NCBI GenBank assembly: GCA_030689795.1
Contig: JAUYEO010000202.1
Coordinates: 1-6,663, forward strand
Length of the DNA stretch: 6,663 nucleotides
Reading direction: 5' to 3'
Source of the DNA: Desulfobacterales bacterium
GTDB taxonomy: Bacteria > Desulfobacterota > Desulfobacteria > Desulfobacterales > RPRI01
Shown: in pieces, positions 5,369-6,663 of the stretch
How positions within the stretch are numbered: position 1 is the first letter of the stretch
How the letters are laid out: each line of letters begins with the position of its first letter
The notes under the pieces: generated by a model
Database searches by the model: none
Seen by the model: the letters and a program-made list of their open reading frames with translations, nothing else
Told to the model about the DNA's origin: nothing
Position numbers and translations under genes: made by a program

Positions 5369-6112
5369 ATGGGGTATGTTTTTAACAATAAAGACACAGA
5401 AGAATACGACCGGTGGTTTGAAAAGCCGCAGAACAGGTTAATTTCGATTCTCGAAAAAAAACTCATGCTGGATATGCTGCGGCCTGCGCGAGGTGAAACT
5501 GTTCTTGATATCGGCTGCGGAACAGGCGAGAGCCTGATTCCATTTATTGAATCGGGCCTTTCAGTGACAGGAATAGATCCTTCGCAGCATATGCTCGATT
5601 CCGCATTAATAAAACTCGGGAACCGGGCTGAACTTCGCTGCGGGTTTGCCGAGGATCTTCCGTTTGACGACAATTCCTTTAATTACGCCTCGTTTTTTAC
5701 TTCACTTGAATTTGTAAATGATCCGAAAAAAGCGTTGGAAGAGGCCTGCCGGGTCGCAAAAGACAAGATATTCATCGGGATTTTAAACAGCCATTCTATT
5801 AATGTTTTCGGCATGCGCATGAAAGGGCTCTTTTCCGGTTCGGTTTACAGACATGCGAATTTTTACAATATCTGGGAGATAAAAGTAATTGTGAAGGAAT
5901 TTTTAGGCGATGTTCCGGTATCGTGGGAGACGGTTTACAGGTTTCCCCTGATGACGCAGGCAATCGCCGACAAACTGGAGCAGACCGGTTTTGCAAAAAA
6001 ATATCCGTTTGGAACATTTGCGGGAATTGTCGTCACTCTTGTACCAAGGTTCAGAACAAGACCGCTTGCGATATACCCGGCAAAGCAGACAACAAGCGCT
6101 GTTGCCGGATAG
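5369..6112 (+). CDS. Class I SAM-dependent methyltransferase, substrate unknown
   Basis: A 247-residue soluble protein with the methyltransferase type 11 (UbiE-like) fold. The SAM-binding motif I VLDIGCGTGES is at 45-55, the acidic residue ending strand 2 is D70 in GIDPSQHML (68-76), and the motif II/III region EDLPFDDNSFNYASFFTSLE lies at 95-114, followed by the helix KKALEEACRVAKDKIFIG (120-137) typical of the Rossmann core. Residues 145-215 form the variable substrate cap, rich in aromatic residues, and give no clue to the acceptor. No good Shine-Dalgarno precedes the ATG (the bases before it read ATAGACAGCCGCT), but an in-frame stop lies shortly upstream, so this is the first possible ATG. 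The gene is 22 bases ahead of the radical SAM gene and probably shares its transcript. Alternative acceptors range from quinones and lipids to small metabolites. Confidence 0.88.
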   Translation: MGYVFNNKDTEEYDRWFEKPQNRLISILEKKLMLDMLRPARGETVLDIGCGTGESLIPFIESGLSVTGIDPSQHMLDSALIKLGNRAELRCGFAEDLPFDDNSFNYASFFTSLEFVNDPKKALEEACRVAKDKIFIGILNSHSINVFGMRMKGLFSGSVYRHANFYNIWEIKVIVKEFLGDVPVSWETVYRFPLMTQAIADKLEQTGFAKKYPFGTFAGIVVTLVPRFRTRPLAIYPAKQTTSAVAG

Positions 6113-6122
6113 TCCGTAATAC

Positions 6123-6127
6123 GGAGG
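6123..6127 (+). promoter_or_regulatory. Shine-Dalgarno GGAGG that fixes a TTG start
   Basis: A full GGAGG core at 6123-6127 lies seven bases before TTG 6135-6137. In that frame the preceding stop is TAA at 6117-6119 and there is no ATG or GTG between it and the conserved CNLCSHRC region, so this site decides the start of the radical SAM gene. Confidence 0.8.
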
Positions 6128-6134
6128 CCCTGTC

Positions 6135-6663
6135 TTGGAAGCCCTTCTCTATGAACATCTTAAGGATAAAAAAGTAAAATGCAATCTCTGCAGCCACAGG
6201 TGTGTTGTAGGAAACAGGAAAAGAGGAATATGCGGCGTAAGAGAAAACAGAGACGGGGCGCTTGAAACGCTTGTTTATGGAAAACTTATTGCAAGACACA
6301 TTGATCCCATAGAAAAAAAACCTCTTTTTCATTTCCTGCCAGGAAGCCTTTCCTATTCCATTGCAACCGCAGGCTGCAATTTCAAATGCCTTTTCTGCCA
6401 GAATGCGGATATTTCCCAGATGCCGGCGGATAATAAGGGCTTGATAATGGGCGGCAGTTTTACGCCTGAAGACGTTGTTGCTTCGGCTGTTAAGGGAAAC
6501 TGCAAAAGCATCTCCTATACCTATACGGAGCCCACGGTCTATTTTGAGTTTGCCCGTGATACGGCAATCCTTGCCCGTGAAAAAGGGTTGAAGAATATTT
6601 TTGTGACTAACGGCTACATGACAAAGGAAGCCCTCGGCATGATTCATCCGTATCTTGATGCTG
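6135..6663 (+). CDS. amrS: AmmeMemoRadiSam system radical SAM enzyme, 5' part
   Basis: The first 176 codons of a radical SAM protein; the gene runs off the window. The N-terminus carries a cysteine cluster CX2CX3CX9C (C16, C19, C23, C33, in CNLCSHRC and GICGV), then GALETLVYGKLIARHIDPIE (41-60), KPLFHFLPGS (62-71), and the [4Fe-4S] cluster motif CNFKCLFC (C81, C85, C88) followed by QNADISQ. SYTYTEPTVYFEFA (127-140) and FVTNGYM (156-162) are further conserved stretches. This arrangement matches the enzyme (AmrS) encoded with AMMECR1 (AmrA) and Memo (AmrB) proteins, formerly annotated as a pyruvate formate-lyase activating enzyme. The reaction is not well established; a radical chemistry with SAM is expected. 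Start is TTG with a strong GGAGG. The MTase ends 22 bases upstream, suggesting one operon. Confidence in the family is high; the partner genes are not visible in this window. Confidence 0.9.
   Translation, partial: MEALLYEHLKDKKVKCNLCSHRCVVGNRKRGICGVRENRDGALETLVYGKLIARHIDPIEKKPLFHFLPGSLSYSIATAGCNFKCLFCQNADISQMPADNKGLIMGGSFTPEDVVASAVKGNCKSISYTYTEPTVYFEFARDTAILAREKGLKNIFVTNGYMTKEALGMIHPYLDA

Noticed and set aside
6051..6647. A 198-codon - strand open frame opposite the end of the methyltransferase and amrS
   Set aside because: The + strand there encodes the clear CNFKCLFC radical SAM motif and a good ribosome site; the - strand product has no recognisable features.

Overview
All supported genes lie on the + strand: five complete protein genes and the 5' part of a sixth. 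Taken together, the moderate GC content, the RhlB-type helicase, the radical SAM enzyme of the AmmeMemoRadiSam group and the intergenic repeats recall environmental Desulfobacterota or a related sulfate-reducer-like lineage. That placement is an inference; there is no rRNA or phylogenetic marker here to settle it.

Layout. Positions 1-233 hold a likely intrinsic terminator for a gene outside the window and the leader of an AEC-family (auxin efflux carrier-like) permease at 234-1154. Directly after its stop codon comes a 24-unit tandem array with a strict 7-bp period (1159-1326). A nucleotide-sugar epimerase of the UDP-glucuronate 4-epimerase type follows (1349-2380), then a small stand-alone SWIB/MDM2-domain protein (2492-2818), closed by a strong intrinsic terminator (2846-2878).

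Positions 2819-3601 are about 780 bases without an intact gene. They hold a probable decayed C-terminal remnant of an MBL-fold metallohydrolase (about 2901-3085) and two adjacent imperfect palindromic elements (3190-3374 and 3376-3511). The elements share one terminal inverted repeat with an invariant 12-bp core, so they look like non-coding MITE-like elements. A good sigma70-type promoter (3520-3547) lies just beyond the second element.

From 3602 to the end are an RhlB-like DEAD-box RNA helicase with a long proline-rich, charged tail (3602-5245), a spacer with two perfect hairpins (5246-5368), a class I SAM-dependent methyltransferase (5369-6112), and, 22 bases later, the start of an AmmeMemoRadiSam radical SAM enzyme (from a TTG at 6135, cut by the window end). 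The last two are probably co-transcribed.

The genes do not form one recognisable pathway. The window reads as ordinary chromosome whose spacers are rich in repeats. The points most worth a second look are the heptanucleotide array, the paired palindromic elements beside a promoter, the AT-rich bacterial SWIB protein, and the methyltransferase-amrS pair. I did not find convincing evidence of a new multi-gene system.
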